DNA of 64,000 nucleotides from an uncultured Alphaproteobacteria bacterium (lineage in GTDB: Bacteria; Pseudomonadota; Alphaproteobacteria; RF32; CAG-239). Positions 29,976 through 38,403 of the stretch are shown here, one piece after another. Within the stretch, counting starts at the first letter, position 1. Every line of letters starts with the position of its first letter. The notes beneath the pieces were generated by a model. That model saw only the letters and a list, made by a program, of their open reading frames with translations, made no database searches and was not told the DNA's origin. A program made the translations under genes and the position numbers. The stretch lies in the NCBI GenBank assembly GCA_934273635.1, contig CAKQSV010000001.1:124001-188000 (forward strand), given 5' to 3'.

Positions 29976-31232
29976 TTAAGAATTCATAGTATTGAAAAAG
30001 TCTTGATTGTCTTTGCTGTATTGCAATTTATCAAGCAAAAATTCCATACCGTCGGTCATGCCCATTTGCATTAACACACGGCGCAACACCCACATTTTGG
30101 AGAGGGTGGCTTTGTCAACCAACAATTCTTCCTTACGGGTGCCGGAACGGGTGATGTCAATGGTCGGGAACAAACGTTTGTCGGTCAATTTTCTATCCAA
30201 GATAATCTCAGAGTTGCCGGTACCTTTGAACTCTTCAAAAATGACCTCATCCATACGCGAACCGGTATCAATCAGCGCCGTGGCAATAATTGTCAACGAA
30301 CCGCCTTCTTCCACGTTACGCGCCGCACCGAGAATGCGTTTCGGGCGTTGCAAAGCATTGGCATCAACACCACCGGTCAAAACCTTGCCTGATGACGGAA
30401 TAACCGTGTTATAAGCGCGACCGAGGCGGGTAATGGAGTCAAGCAAAATAACAACGTCTTTCTTGCTTTCAACCAAGCGTTTGGCTTTTTCAATGACCAT
30501 TTCAGCCACCTGAACGTGACGGGCAGCCGGCTCATCAAAAGTAGAAGAGATAACCTCGCCTTTAACCGAGCGGGTCATATCGGTTACTTCTTCCGGACGC
30601 TCATCAATCAGCAAAACCATTAAATATGCCTCTGGGTGGTTTTGGGCAATCGCATGCGCGATATTTTGCAACATTACCGTTTTACCGGTACGCGGCGGCG
30701 CCACAATCAAACCACGCTGACCTTTACCTTGAGGAGAAATCAAGTCAATCACACGGCAGGTATAGTCTTTTTCTCCGCAGATAATGTCAAAATTTAACTT
30801 TTCAGTCGGATACAAAGGCGTCAGGTTGTCAAAGTTGACCCGCAATTTTGATTTTTCAGGGTCATCAAAGTTGATGGTGTTGATTTTGGTCAGGGCAAAA
30901 TAGCGCTCGTTGTCTTTGGGACCTCGGATTTCACCTTCAACAGTGTCGCCGGTGCGCAGACCAAATTTTTTAACCTGAGCCGGAGAAACGTAAATATCGT
31001 CAGGGCCGGCCAGATAGTTTGATTCCGCAGAGCGTAAAAAGCCAAAACCGTCAGGCAGAACCTCAATCGTACCTTCGCCCAAAATGACGGTATTGTCATC
31101 ATCTGCCAATTTTTTAAGAATAGCAAACATCAAGTCTTGTTTGCGCATGGAAGACGCTTCTTCAATGCCAAGGTTCTCGGCTTGAGTTAAAAGCTCGGTT
31201 GGAGACTTTTGCTTAAGATCTTTTAAATTCAT
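29976..31232 (-). CDS. rho: Transcription termination factor Rho
   Basis: Rho is the hexameric RNA helicase that terminates transcription. The 418-residue protein has the N-terminal helical cap, a cold-shock-like RNA-binding domain (GFLRSAESNYL-GPDDIYVS), the RecA-like motor with Walker A PPRTGKT, the Walker B region VVILLDSITRLGRA, and the Q- and R-loop segments (GKVLTGGVDANALQRPKR). Length is standard. It flanks the candidate replication origin, as in other alphaproteobacteria. Confidence 0.98.
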   Translation of the reverse strand: MNLKDLKQKSPTELLTQAENLGIEEASSMRKQDLMFAILKKLADDDNTVILGEGTIEVLPDGFGFLRSAESNYLAGPDDIYVSPAQVKKFGLRTGDTVEGEIRGPKDNERYFALTKINTINFDDPEKSKLRVNFDNLTPLYPTEKLNFDIICGEKDYTCRVIDLISPQGKGQRGLIVAPPRTGKTVMLQNIAHAIAQNHPEAYLMVLLIDERPEEVTDMTRSVKGEVISSTFDEPAARHVQVAEMVIEKAKRLVESKKDVVILLDSITRLGRAYNTVIPSSGKVLTGGVDANALQRPKRILGAARNVEEGGSLTIIATALIDTGSRMDEVIFEEFKGTGNSEIILDRKLTDKRLFPTIDITRSGTRKEELLVDKATLSKMWVLRRVLMQMGMTDGMEFLLDKLQYSKDNQDFFNTMNS

Positions 31233-31370
31233 AAATTACCTTGATTGTTTAATTAGGGTTGAAAAGGGATAACAGATACATATATCTTTGATAGGTGTTA
31301 TATATATGGTATGTTTTATATGATTTAAATTTATAACTGTCAAATATATTTGATGTGAGCAAAGGCACTT

Positions 31371-31379
31371 TTATGCACA
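31371..31379 (+). promoter_or_regulatory. DnaA box
   Basis: TTATGCACA fits the TTATNCACA consensus. Confidence 0.7.
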
Positions 31380-31441
31380 CCCTTTCTGCCCAATTATATT
31401 TTTAAAAAATATAGTGGTTATTTGTATATCCCTGTGCATTG

Positions 31442-31450
31442 TGTGGATAA
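31442..31450 (-). promoter_or_regulatory. DnaA box, perfect
   Basis: On the minus strand the sequence is TTATCCACA, the highest-affinity DnaA box. It lies five bases from the next box in opposite orientation. Confidence 0.8.
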
Positions 31451-31454
31451 CTTT

Positions 31455-31463
31455 TTATGCACA
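31455..31463 (+). promoter_or_regulatory. DnaA box
   Basis: TTATGCACA, paired with the inverted perfect box just upstream. A one-mismatch copy follows at 31467-31475. Confidence 0.7.
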
Positions 31464-31519
31464 GAGTTATGCAGAAACGCAAATTGTTTATAAGGTTATT
31501 AACTGATTTTAAATGATTA

Positions 31520-31534
31520 TTAAGGAATCGTTAA
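31520..31534. promoter_or_regulatory. CtrA-type binding site within the candidate oriC
   Basis: TTAA-N7-TTAA is exact, the full CtrA recognition pattern. The spacer GGAATCG contains GAATC, a GANTC site for CcrM-type methylation. A TTAA-N6-TTAA near-miss lies at 31499-31512. Confidence 0.55.
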
Positions 31535-31689
31535 TTTTTATAACCGCAAATTTGTAAACCCAAAAATTGAGGTCGAGGCAAAAAAATTTTACACACTTTA
31601 AAATTATAAACGGAGAGACTGTGCGTATGTTTATATAATAAGTTTTACAAAGTGAGGATTGTTTGTTATAACTGTTCAAAACAGGCAAG

Positions 31690-31698
31690 TTATACACA
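31690..31698 (+). promoter_or_regulatory. DnaA box
   Basis: TTATACACA fits the consensus and is inverted relative to the copy at 31713. Confidence 0.7.
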
Positions 31699-31712
31699 AA
31701 AAGTTAACGGAT

Positions 31713-31721
31713 TGTGTATAA
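31713..31721 (-). promoter_or_regulatory. DnaA box
   Basis: TGTGTATAA on the plus strand is TTATACACA on the minus strand. Confidence 0.7.
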
Positions 31722-31753
31722 CTGATTCAACCCTTTGTTTTGAGGCGGTTAAT

Positions 31754-32341
31754 ATGAAAATTATCGGAATTACCGGCGCTATCGGTTGTGGGAAAACAAC
31801 GGTCGCCAATGTTATCAGGGATTTGGGCTTTGAAGTTTTTGACGCAGATGTCGGGGTGAAGGCTATTTATGAAAATCCGGCGTTTTTAATGCAGTTGAAA
31901 GGCGTGTTTCCGCGTGTGTTTCGCAAAGACGGAACAGTTGATAAGCCTTTGTTGCGCAAAATAGTGTTTTGTAATCAGGCTGAGTTGTTAAAACTTGAAA
32001 ATATTATTGAGCCGTTTTTGAGCGAGATGTTTTTAAACAAAGTTAACAGCGTGGTCGGACGGCAGGGTTGGTTGTTTATTGACGCGGCGCTGCTGATTGA
32101 AAAAGGGTGGAATCAGCGGTGTGATAAGGTGATTGGCGTTGACGCCGATTTGGAGACGCAAAAACGTCGGGTAATGGCGCGGGACAATATCTCTGAAGAA
32201 GAATTTTTTAATATTTATAATTTGCAGATGAATAATGCGAAAAAATGTGAACTGGTCGATGTGGTGGTGAATACGCAATGTGATTTGCCTGAGTTGAAAC
32301 AGCGCGTTAAAAAGGTTTTGAAAGATTTGGAAGTGTTGTAA
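31754..32341 (+). CDS. coaE: Dephospho-CoA kinase
   Basis: CoaE phosphorylates dephospho-CoA in the last step of coenzyme A synthesis. I use the ATG at 31754, giving 195 residues; the longer frame upstream runs through DnaA boxes and is not coding. The P-loop is GAIGCGKT (8-15) and the substrate-binding DAD is at 30-32, with the family's LLIEKGW and RVMARDNISEEEF segments. The stop overlaps the dnaQ ATG (TAATG), so the two are coupled. Confidence 0.96.
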   Translation: MKIIGITGAIGCGKTTVANVIRDLGFEVFDADVGVKAIYENPAFLMQLKGVFPRVFRKDGTVDKPLLRKIVFCNQAELLKLENIIEPFLSEMFLNKVNSVVGRQGWLFIDAALLIEKGWNQRCDKVIGVDADLETQKRRVMARDNISEEEFFNIYNLQMNNAKKCELVDVVVNTQCDLPELKQRVKKVLKDLEVL

Positions 32342-33051
32342 TGGTGAGAGAAGTTGTTTTTGATACGGAAACGACTGGTTTTGAGCCGGCGGAAGGTGAC
32401 AAACTGGTTGAAATCGGCGCGGTGGAGCTGATTAATCATATTCCGACCGGCGTGACGTTTCACCGCTATATCAACCCGCAACGTGAAGTGCCTGACGAGG
32501 CGTTTAAGGTTCACGGGTTAAACTATGAGTTTTTGAAAAATTATCCGACGTTTGCCGAGCAGGTTGATGATTGGATTGAGTTTGTGGGCGACGCCACGTT
32601 GGTGGCGCATAACGCCGCGTTCGATATGAAGTTTATTAACTTTGAGCAAAAAGAACTCGGCAAAATCACTTATCCGTGGGACAGAGTGGTTGATACGTTG
32701 GAAATCGCTCGTAACTTGTTCCCCGGTTCGCGTGTGAACTTGGACGCGTTATGTAAACGTTTTGGCGTGGATAACAGTGAGCGTACGTTGCACGGCGCGC
32801 TGCTCGATGCCGACTTGCTGGCAAAGGTTTATTTGGAGCTGTTGGGCGGGCAAGAGCCGACCATGCTGCAGGAAGAAAAGAAAAAATCAGGCGGCACGCA
32901 GTTTATTGATGAATCTCAAATCAGCCGCACGTTTCGCGAGGCGCGGGTTTTTGCCTTAAGTGCTGAGGAAGAGCAAGCGCATATTGATTTTATGACTAAA
33001 AATCTGACTAATCCGATTTGGTTGAAAACCGAAGACGAAAAGCAGTCGTAA
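32341..33051 (+). CDS. dnaQ: DNA polymerase III epsilon subunit (proofreading exonuclease)
   Basis: DnaQ is the 3'-5' proofreading exonuclease of the replicative polymerase. The 236-residue protein has the DnaQ-type DEDDh motifs: FDTETTG at 7-13 (D8, E10), HNAAFD, and the C-terminal HGALLDA box with the catalytic His and Asp. The LDALCKRFGVDNS segment is typical. The C-terminal tail for polymerase binding is present. The gene is coupled to coaE and ends at a strong terminator. Confidence 0.97.
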   Translation: MVREVVFDTETTGFEPAEGDKLVEIGAVELINHIPTGVTFHRYINPQREVPDEAFKVHGLNYEFLKNYPTFAEQVDDWIEFVGDATLVAHNAAFDMKFINFEQKELGKITYPWDRVVDTLEIARNLFPGSRVNLDALCKRFGVDNSERTLHGALLDADLLAKVYLELLGGQEPTMLQEEKKKSGGTQFIDESQISRTFREARVFALSAEEEQAHIDFMTKNLTNPIWLKTEDEKQS

Positions 33052-33080
33052 AAAAAAGCTCTCGTTTGAGAGCTTTTTTT
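33051..33080. terminator. Bidirectional terminator between dnaQ and trhP
   Basis: A perfect 12-bp stem (AAAAAAAGCTCT with AGAGCTTTTTTT) with a 6-base loop overlaps the dnaQ stop and serves both convergent genes. Confidence 0.9.
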
Positions 33081-33090
33081 ACGGTGATAA

Positions 33091-34491
33091 TTATTTCTCG
33101 CGGCACAAAATGTCAAACTCGGCTTTTTTGTGGTTGAGCATAGCTTCGTTATCAGGGGTTAGCACCGCCGGTTTGCGAGCAATGGTATATTGTGGCAAGA
33201 GCTTTTTAATCTCGGCAATCGGTTGCGAAAAGTTTGCGGCTTTCAGGCGGATTTTTTTGTTTTGTCCGGCTGAAACTTTAGTGGTGATTTCGCCGGTGTC
33301 GGCGTCTTCAAATTCATTAAAGCTGATACGCAGGTTTTGCAGGGTATTCGGGATTAAAAACTCGATAAATTCACCCTGATTGATATAGTTGCGGATTTCA
33401 AAAACAGCCTCATCGCCCTGCCACTCAACAATAGAGCCGGCAAACAGCCAATCGCCTAAAGTGCGGGTGTATTCGTAGTTTTGGCTGATGTTGGTTAATT
33501 TGCCGTCATGAAAACCAAGGCAGTAACCACGGTTTTGCAACGTGTATAAATCATCCATATATTTGTGATAATCCCATGTTGACGGAGATTTATAGTAATC
33601 GTCAATCGCCTGACGATAAGTACGGGCGACAATCGCCGCGTAATATTCGGTTTTGTTGCGACCTTCAACTTTGAGTGAGTCCATACCGATTGACAACAGG
33701 TCGTTTAAGCGCGGCATAAGGCACATATCTTTAGAGTTGAGGATATAGCCGCCGTGTTCATCTTCAACAACCTCAAAATATTCTCCGGCGCGGAACTCTT
33801 CTTCTAACAAAAACTCAAAAGCGTCTTTGTTTTGCTCGTTAATTTCAATTTCTTTAATGCTGCCGTCTTTGAGGCGCAGGTGCAGTTTGTAGTGCCAACG
33901 GCAACAATGCGCGCATTTGCCTTGATTGGCGCTGCGGTCGGCCAAATAATTGGAAATCAAGCAACGACCGGAATAAGACATACACATTGCGCCGTGCATA
34001 AAGCACTCCAGTAAAATATCGGGACATTTGGCGCGAATTTCTTTCATTTCTTCAAAGGTGACTTCACGGCCTAAAACGCACAGGCTCGCGCCTTGCGACT
34101 GCCAAAACTTAACCGCCTGCCATGAGCAGATATTGGCTTGAGTCGAGACAAAACGGCGCAGCTCGGGAGCGTGGTCTTTAACATATTGAAAAACCCCCGG
34201 ATCGGCAATCAAAACACCGTCCGGCTGCAATTGGCGCAGTGTGTCAACAAAATGCGGCAGTTTTTCAACATCGCGATTATGCATAAATAAATTGAGAGTA
34301 AGATAGATTTTTTTGCCGTGGTCATGCACAAATTTAATGCCCTCCTGCAAATCTTCCATAGAGATTTTGGATTGGGTGCGGAGGCTCATGTCCGGCGTGC
34401 CGGCATAAACCGCGTCGGCGCCGTATAAAATGGCGGTCTTTAGTTTAACCAAAGAACCGGCCGGTAACAACAATTCTGCTTTTTCTAACAT
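33091..34491 (-). CDS. trhP: U32 family protein, TrhP (YegQ)-like tRNA hydroxylation enzyme
   Basis: The 466-residue protein belongs to the U32 group once annotated as collagenases. The signature ECFMHGAMCMSYSGRCLIS-type segment (around residues 162-180) with its cysteines is present, and a further cysteine pair (CAHCC) lies near 200, consistent with an Fe-S or metal site. The length and a C-terminal domain ending in a Lys/Glu helix fit TrhP, which with prephenate-derived oxygenation forms 5-hydroxyuridine at tRNA position 34. RlhA is much longer. It is followed on the plus-strand side by the dnaQ terminator. Confidence 0.85.
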   Translation of the reverse strand: MLEKAELLLPAGSLVKLKTAILYGADAVYAGTPDMSLRTQSKISMEDLQEGIKFVHDHGKKIYLTLNLFMHNRDVEKLPHFVDTLRQLQPDGVLIADPGVFQYVKDHAPELRRFVSTQANICSWQAVKFWQSQGASLCVLGREVTFEEMKEIRAKCPDILLECFMHGAMCMSYSGRCLISNYLADRSANQGKCAHCCRWHYKLHLRLKDGSIKEIEINEQNKDAFEFLLEEEFRAGEYFEVVEDEHGGYILNSKDMCLMPRLNDLLSIGMDSLKVEGRNKTEYYAAIVARTYRQAIDDYYKSPSTWDYHKYMDDLYTLQNRGYCLGFHDGKLTNISQNYEYTRTLGDWLFAGSIVEWQGDEAVFEIRNYINQGEFIEFLIPNTLQNLRISFNEFEDADTGEITTKVSAGQNKKIRLKAANFSQPIAEIKKLLPQYTIARKPAVLTPDNEAMLNHKKAEFDILCREK

Positions 34492-34494
34492 ATC

Positions 34495-35277
34495 TTAATC
34501 CTTTATTTCAATTTTATTGGTGTAGACCACAAGTTTTCCTAACGGTGTAGATTGATTTTCTATTCTGGCGATAAACGGAAGTTTGGTTTCGGCGTCTTCC
34601 AAAATCCAAAAATAAATAGGGTTTTCGGGGGTGAGGCTGAAAATTAAGTCATCGTGTTTTTGCCCCAAGTCATCAGCGTAAAAAGAACATTTAACCGCTT
34701 TACCGGAAAAGCGGCTGAACTCATTGGCTTCAATGTCTTCGGTGCCTTCGTCGCTGAAGATAACGTCAAAGCGTTTTTTGCCGTCAAAAACGTGCATACG
34801 AGAGTTGCAAAACTTCATTTTGGTGTATTGCACAATCATATCGGCCAAAACGGTTTGCAGGTCGGTGGTGTGAATATCGTCCGGCGGCGGCAAAATTTCG
34901 ATTTTTTTGCCGGCGATTTTGTTTTTGGAGCTGATACGGTAGGTCGGTTTGCCGTCTTTATTATAAACCATTTCTTTGTGGCGGGTATTAAACCGTGATT
35001 GCGAATAGGATTTATAACTGGTGGTTGACAGCACTTGTTTTTGAATTTTGCCGGTGGTCAGATATTCGGCGGTGAAAGGGTAAACACTGCCAAAAAAGCC
35101 ATAGGTGTCGACAGTGGATTTAACACTGTAACTCTGCGGTGTGATGTTATAATTAAAAACGGTGTTGCTGGCGTTGAACGGTCCCAAAAAAACCGTAAAG
35201 TTATGGGTGACGTTGTAGGCATACGCAGGTCTTGTCAATACCGCTGAAATTATGGCGGCCAGAATAGTTTTTTTCAT
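34495..35277 (-). CDS. Exported DUF3108-like protein
   Basis: The 260-residue protein has a signal peptide (residues 1-20, cleavage after AYA). The mature part is beta-rich, with the pattern of DUF3108 domains: an F-V-LGPF start, repeated YSV-STVDT-G strands, a KNKIAGKKIEILPPPDD loop, and a C-terminal LPFIARI-ENQSTPLGKLVVY strand pair. DUF3108 proteins are periplasmic and are proposed to bind lipid or polysaccharide; no catalytic residues are visible. It lies 3 bases upstream of trhP in the same direction, so they are cotranscribed. Confidence 0.8.
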   Translation of the reverse strand: MKKTILAAIISAVLTRPAYAYNVTHNFTVFLGPFNASNTVFNYNITPQSYSVKSTVDTYGFFGSVYPFTAEYLTTGKIQKQVLSTTSYKSYSQSRFNTRHKEMVYNKDGKPTYRISSKNKIAGKKIEILPPPDDIHTTDLQTVLADMIVQYTKMKFCNSRMHVFDGKKRFDVIFSDEGTEDIEANEFSRFSGKAVKCSFYADDLGQKHDDLIFSLTPENPIYFWILEDAETKLPFIARIENQSTPLGKLVVYTNKIEIKD

Positions 35278-35349
35278 TGAATTTTCACTCTTTATTTATA
35301 CTTTGAGCCTAAAATAACATAAAATAAAAAATTATAAAGGAATTTTTTG

Positions 35350-36261
35350 ATGTCTAAAAAAATACTGGTGGTTATGGGCGGTTTTTCTGCCGAAAGAGAC
35401 GTTAGTCTGGTAACCGGAAAAGGCGTGTCCGCCGCGTTGCAAAAATGCGGTTATGAGGTTGTGACACATGATTTGCAAAACGGATTTGATTTGGTGGCGG
35501 TATTGCAAAAAGAAAAACCGGACGCGGTGTTTAATGCTTTGCACGGCAACTTTGGCGAAGACGGCGAAGTTCAAGGTTTGTTGGATATGTTGCAAATTCC
35601 GTATACGCATTCGGGGTTGAAAACCTCGGCTTTGGGGATGGATAAAAACTTGACTAAGCAGGTGGCGGCAGAAAAAGGAATTAAAATTGCGCCGTCGCTC
35701 AAAACGACGTTCAGAAAGTTTAAATACGGTGTTTCAGAAATCAGTATGCCTTATGTGGTAAAACCGGTCAGCGACGGCTCGTCGGTCGGCGTGTTTATTG
35801 TTAAAACCGAGGCGGATAAGGAGAAGGTGTTTTTTGAAGATGAAGACCGTGAGATTTTGATTGAAAAGTATATTGACGGACAAGAATTGACGGTGGCGGT
35901 GCTTGATGGCAAAGCGTTGGGCGTGACAGAAATGCGCCCGAAGGTTGATTTTTATGATTATAAAGCTAAATATACCGACGGGATGACACAGCATATTTTG
36001 CCGGCGGAAATTCCGCAAGAGGCGTATCATACGGCTGAAAAATACGCTGAAATTTTGCATGAGGCTTTGGGGTGTAACACGGTTTCGCGCTCGGATTTTC
36101 GTTATAATCCGCAAGACGGGGTGGTGTTGCTTGAAATTAATACCAATCCGGGGATGACGCCGTTGTCGTTGGTGCCGGAGCAAGCAAAATTTGCGGGTAT
36201 AAGTTATGAACAATTATGCGCGTTGTTGGTTGAAAATGCACGTTGTCGAAAGTTGAGATAA
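35350..36261 (+). CDS. ddl: D-alanine--D-alanine ligase
   Basis: Ddl joins two D-alanines for peptidoglycan precursor synthesis. The ATG at 35350, preceded by AAAGGA, gives 303 residues. The ATP-grasp motifs are present: GKGVS near the N-terminus, HG-FGEDGEVQG, the YTHSG motif, KPVSDGSSVG, the EKYIDGQELTV segment and the C-terminal LEINTNPGMT with the metal-binding Glu and Asn. The stop overlaps the miaA ATG (TAATG). Confidence 0.97.
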   Translation: MSKKILVVMGGFSAERDVSLVTGKGVSAALQKCGYEVVTHDLQNGFDLVAVLQKEKPDAVFNALHGNFGEDGEVQGLLDMLQIPYTHSGLKTSALGMDKNLTKQVAAEKGIKIAPSLKTTFRKFKYGVSEISMPYVVKPVSDGSSVGVFIVKTEADKEKVFFEDEDREILIEKYIDGQELTVAVLDGKALGVTEMRPKVDFYDYKAKYTDGMTQHILPAEIPQEAYHTAEKYAEILHEALGCNTVSRSDFRYNPQDGVVLLEINTNPGMTPLSLVPEQAKFAGISYEQLCALLVENARCRKLR

Positions 36262-37214
36262 TGCAGAATCCGGTTATCGTTATTGCCGGTCCGACGGCTT
36301 CGGGAAAATCGCAGTTGGCGATAGATTTGGCTTTGGAACTGAACGGTGTGATACTCAATGCGGATTCTATGCAGATTTATCAAGGCTCACCTATTTTGTC
36401 GGCCGTTCCGAATAATGAGGATAAACAACTGGTTGAACATCGTTTATACGAGTTGTTCCCGAATAATTTTAATGGTTCGGTGATTGAGTGGTTGGATAAA
36501 ATCACCGCGGAAATCAGAAACTTGTGGCAAGAAAACAGGGTGCCGATTGTGGCGGGAGGAACCGGATTTTATATTGAAAATTTGATAAAAGGCACAACGC
36601 CGGTGCCTGAAACTTCAGCGCAGGCGCATGAGCAGACCATGGCGCTGTTAGCTGAAATCGGCGTGCAGGCTTTGCATAAAAAATTGGCGGAAGTTGACGC
36701 CATAACCGCGGCTAAGCTGAGCGAAAACGACACCACGCGTGTGCGGCGGGCGTATGAAGTGTGGTTGGATACAGGCGTGCCGTTGTCGGTGTGGCACCGG
36801 AAACCAATGATAAAAAAACTCCCCGAGGCGAATTTTTTTGTGATTAAAATCGTGCCAAATTTGGTGGAGTTGGAGGAACGTTGCAATCTGCGCTTTGATT
36901 TGATGATGAAGCAGGGAGCGTTGGCTGAGGTTGAAACTTTGGCGCATACGGTTGCAGACCGAAATCTGCCGGCGATGAAAGCTCTGGGCGTGCCGGAGTT
37001 GTTGGATTTTGTGGACGGAAAATCAAGCCTGACCGAGGCGGTGGCTTTGGCTAAGCTGCACACGCGGCAATATGCCAAAAGGCAACTGACGTGGTTTAGA
37101 AACAGAACAAAAGCCGAATTTGTGTTAAACCACAGCTATCATACTGATAAAGAGACAATAAAAAACATAATTTTTAATGTTAAAAACTATTATAGGGGTT
37201 GCACAAATTCTTAA
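36261..37214 (+). CDS. miaA: tRNA dimethylallyltransferase MiaA
   Basis: MiaA adds a dimethylallyl group to A37 of tRNAs reading UNN codons. I use the ATG at 36261, coupled to ddl, giving 317 residues. The P-loop is GPTASGKSQLA, followed by the DSMQIY motif, the GGTGFYI motif, and the C-terminal LHTRQYAKRQLTWFRN segment characteristic of the enzyme. A 50-bp gap separates it from mreB. Confidence 0.97.
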   Translation: MQNPVIVIAGPTASGKSQLAIDLALELNGVILNADSMQIYQGSPILSAVPNNEDKQLVEHRLYELFPNNFNGSVIEWLDKITAEIRNLWQENRVPIVAGGTGFYIENLIKGTTPVPETSAQAHEQTMALLAEIGVQALHKKLAEVDAITAAKLSENDTTRVRRAYEVWLDTGVPLSVWHRKPMIKKLPEANFFVIKIVPNLVELEERCNLRFDLMMKQGALAEVETLAHTVADRNLPAMKALGVPELLDFVDGKSSLTEAVALAKLHTRQYAKRQLTWFRNRTKAEFVLNHSYHTDKETIKNIIFNVKNYYRGCTNS

Positions 37215-37264
37215 AGGGTTATAAAACTCAATACATAAAAATTTTATTCCGGAGTAGAACAAAA

Positions 37265-38305
37265 ATGATTCCTAATATTTTCAGATGGTTTTCGGCTGAC
37301 TTGGCCATTGACCTTGGTACGGCAAATACGTTGGTTTATGTTAAGGGCAAGGGCATTGTTTTGAACGAGCCTTCCGTGGTGGCTATTGAAGAATACCGCG
37401 GCAAAAAACAGGTTTTGGCGGTTGGTAATGAGGCTAAGTTAATGCTTGGTCGTACACCGGGGAATATTCACGCTATCAGACCTTTGCGCGATGGTGTTAT
37501 TGCCGACTTTGAAATTGCCGAAGAAATGATAAAATATTTTATTCGCAAGGTTAATAATAATCGTTCGTTTACATCTCCGGTGGTTGTGGTTTGTGTTCCG
37601 TCAGGCTCAACCGCGGTTGAAAGAAGAGCTATTCAGGAATCTGCCGAGACAGCCGGCACTCATAAAGTTTGGCTGATTGAAGAACCTATGGCTGCGGCAA
37701 TCGGCGCTAATCTGCCGGTAACGGAGCCGACCGGTTCTATGGTGGTTGATATCGGGGGCGGCACAACCGAAGTTGCGGTTATGTCTTTGAGCGGTATTGT
37801 TTATTCTCGTTCGGCTCGCGTGGGCGGTGACAAAATGGACAGCGCCATTATCTCGTATATTCGCCGCAATCATAACCTGTTGGTTGGTGAAGGCAGTGCC
37901 GAAAAAATCAAAAAAGAAGTCGGTTCGGCTTGCCCGCCGGAGAAAGGTGAAGGTCGCACGGTGGAGATTAAGGGTCGCGATTTGATGAACGGTGTGCCCA
38001 AAGAGATTGTTATTACCGAGCGTCAGGTTGCCGAGAGCTTGGCCGAGCCGGTCGCTCAGATTGTTGAAGCGGTTAAAGTGGCCTTGGAAAACACGGCGCC
38101 GGAATTGGCCGCGGATATTGTTGATAAGGGTATTGTTTTGACCGGCGGCGGCGCTTTGCTGAGCAACTTGGATCAGGTTTTGCGCAACGCAACCGGACTT
38201 CCGGTTTCTATCGCTGAAGAGCCGTTGGCTTGTGTGGTTAAGGGTACCGGTCGCGCTCTTGAAGACTTTAAGAAATTCAGAAGTATTTTGTCTTCAATGT
38301 ATTAG
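37265..38305 (+). CDS. mreB: Rod-shape determining protein MreB
   Basis: MreB is the actin-like filament that directs lateral wall growth with MreC, MreD, RodA and PBP2. The ATG at 37265, preceded by GGAG, gives 346 residues. The actin-fold motifs are DLGTANTLVYVKGKG (phosphate 1), DIGGGTTEVAVM (phosphate 2), the amphipathic start MIPNIFRWFSADLA used for membrane contact, and the C-terminal LTGGGALL adenosine motif. It starts the complete mreB-mreC-mreD-mrdA-rodA cluster. Confidence 0.98.
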   Translation: MIPNIFRWFSADLAIDLGTANTLVYVKGKGIVLNEPSVVAIEEYRGKKQVLAVGNEAKLMLGRTPGNIHAIRPLRDGVIADFEIAEEMIKYFIRKVNNNRSFTSPVVVVCVPSGSTAVERRAIQESAETAGTHKVWLIEEPMAAAIGANLPVTEPTGSMVVDIGGGTTEVAVMSLSGIVYSRSARVGGDKMDSAIISYIRRNHNLLVGEGSAEKIKKEVGSACPPEKGEGRTVEIKGRDLMNGVPKEIVITERQVAESLAEPVAQIVEAVKVALENTAPELAADIVDKGIVLTGGGALLSNLDQVLRNATGLPVSIAEEPLACVVKGTGRALEDFKKFRSILSSMY

Positions 38306-38327
38306 TTTTGATATATGTGTTAAAATC

Positions 38328-38385
38328 AAAGCCGGAAACCAACGTGCGAGACGTTAGGATTTTCGGCTTTGTTGTTTTGTTTTTG
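38328..38385 (+). terminator. Possible attenuator hairpin between mreB and mreC
   Basis: An imperfect hairpin (outer arms AAAGCCG 38328-38334 and CGGCTTT 38364-38370, inner AACGT/ACGTT) is followed by a T-rich stretch. It could partly terminate or protect the mreB transcript, giving more MreB than MreC. Confidence 0.5.
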
Positions 38386-38403
38386 CAATAGGGTTATTGT
38401 TTT

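Larger units (their letters stand above)
31233..31753. other. Candidate chromosomal replication origin (oriC)
   Basis: This is the only gap above 300 bases in the window (521 bp) and it is strongly AT-rich. It contains five 9-mers matching the DnaA box TTATNCACA: 31371-31379 (+), 31442-31450 (-, the exact TTATCCACA), 31455-31463 (+), 31690-31698 (+) and 31713-31721 (-), plus one single-mismatch copy at 31467. AT-rich tracts at about 31290-31345 and 31391-31415 could be the unwinding element. A CtrA-type box lies at 31520-31534. The flanking genes rho and coaE-dnaQ and nearby parAB/parS match the alphaproteobacterial origin region. No open frame of note lies here. Confidence 0.8.

Noticed and set aside
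31652..31753. N-terminal extension of coaE into the origin gap
   Set aside because: The extension covers two DnaA boxes, has no ribosome site, and the P-loop lies right after the ATG at 31754, as in other CoaE proteins.
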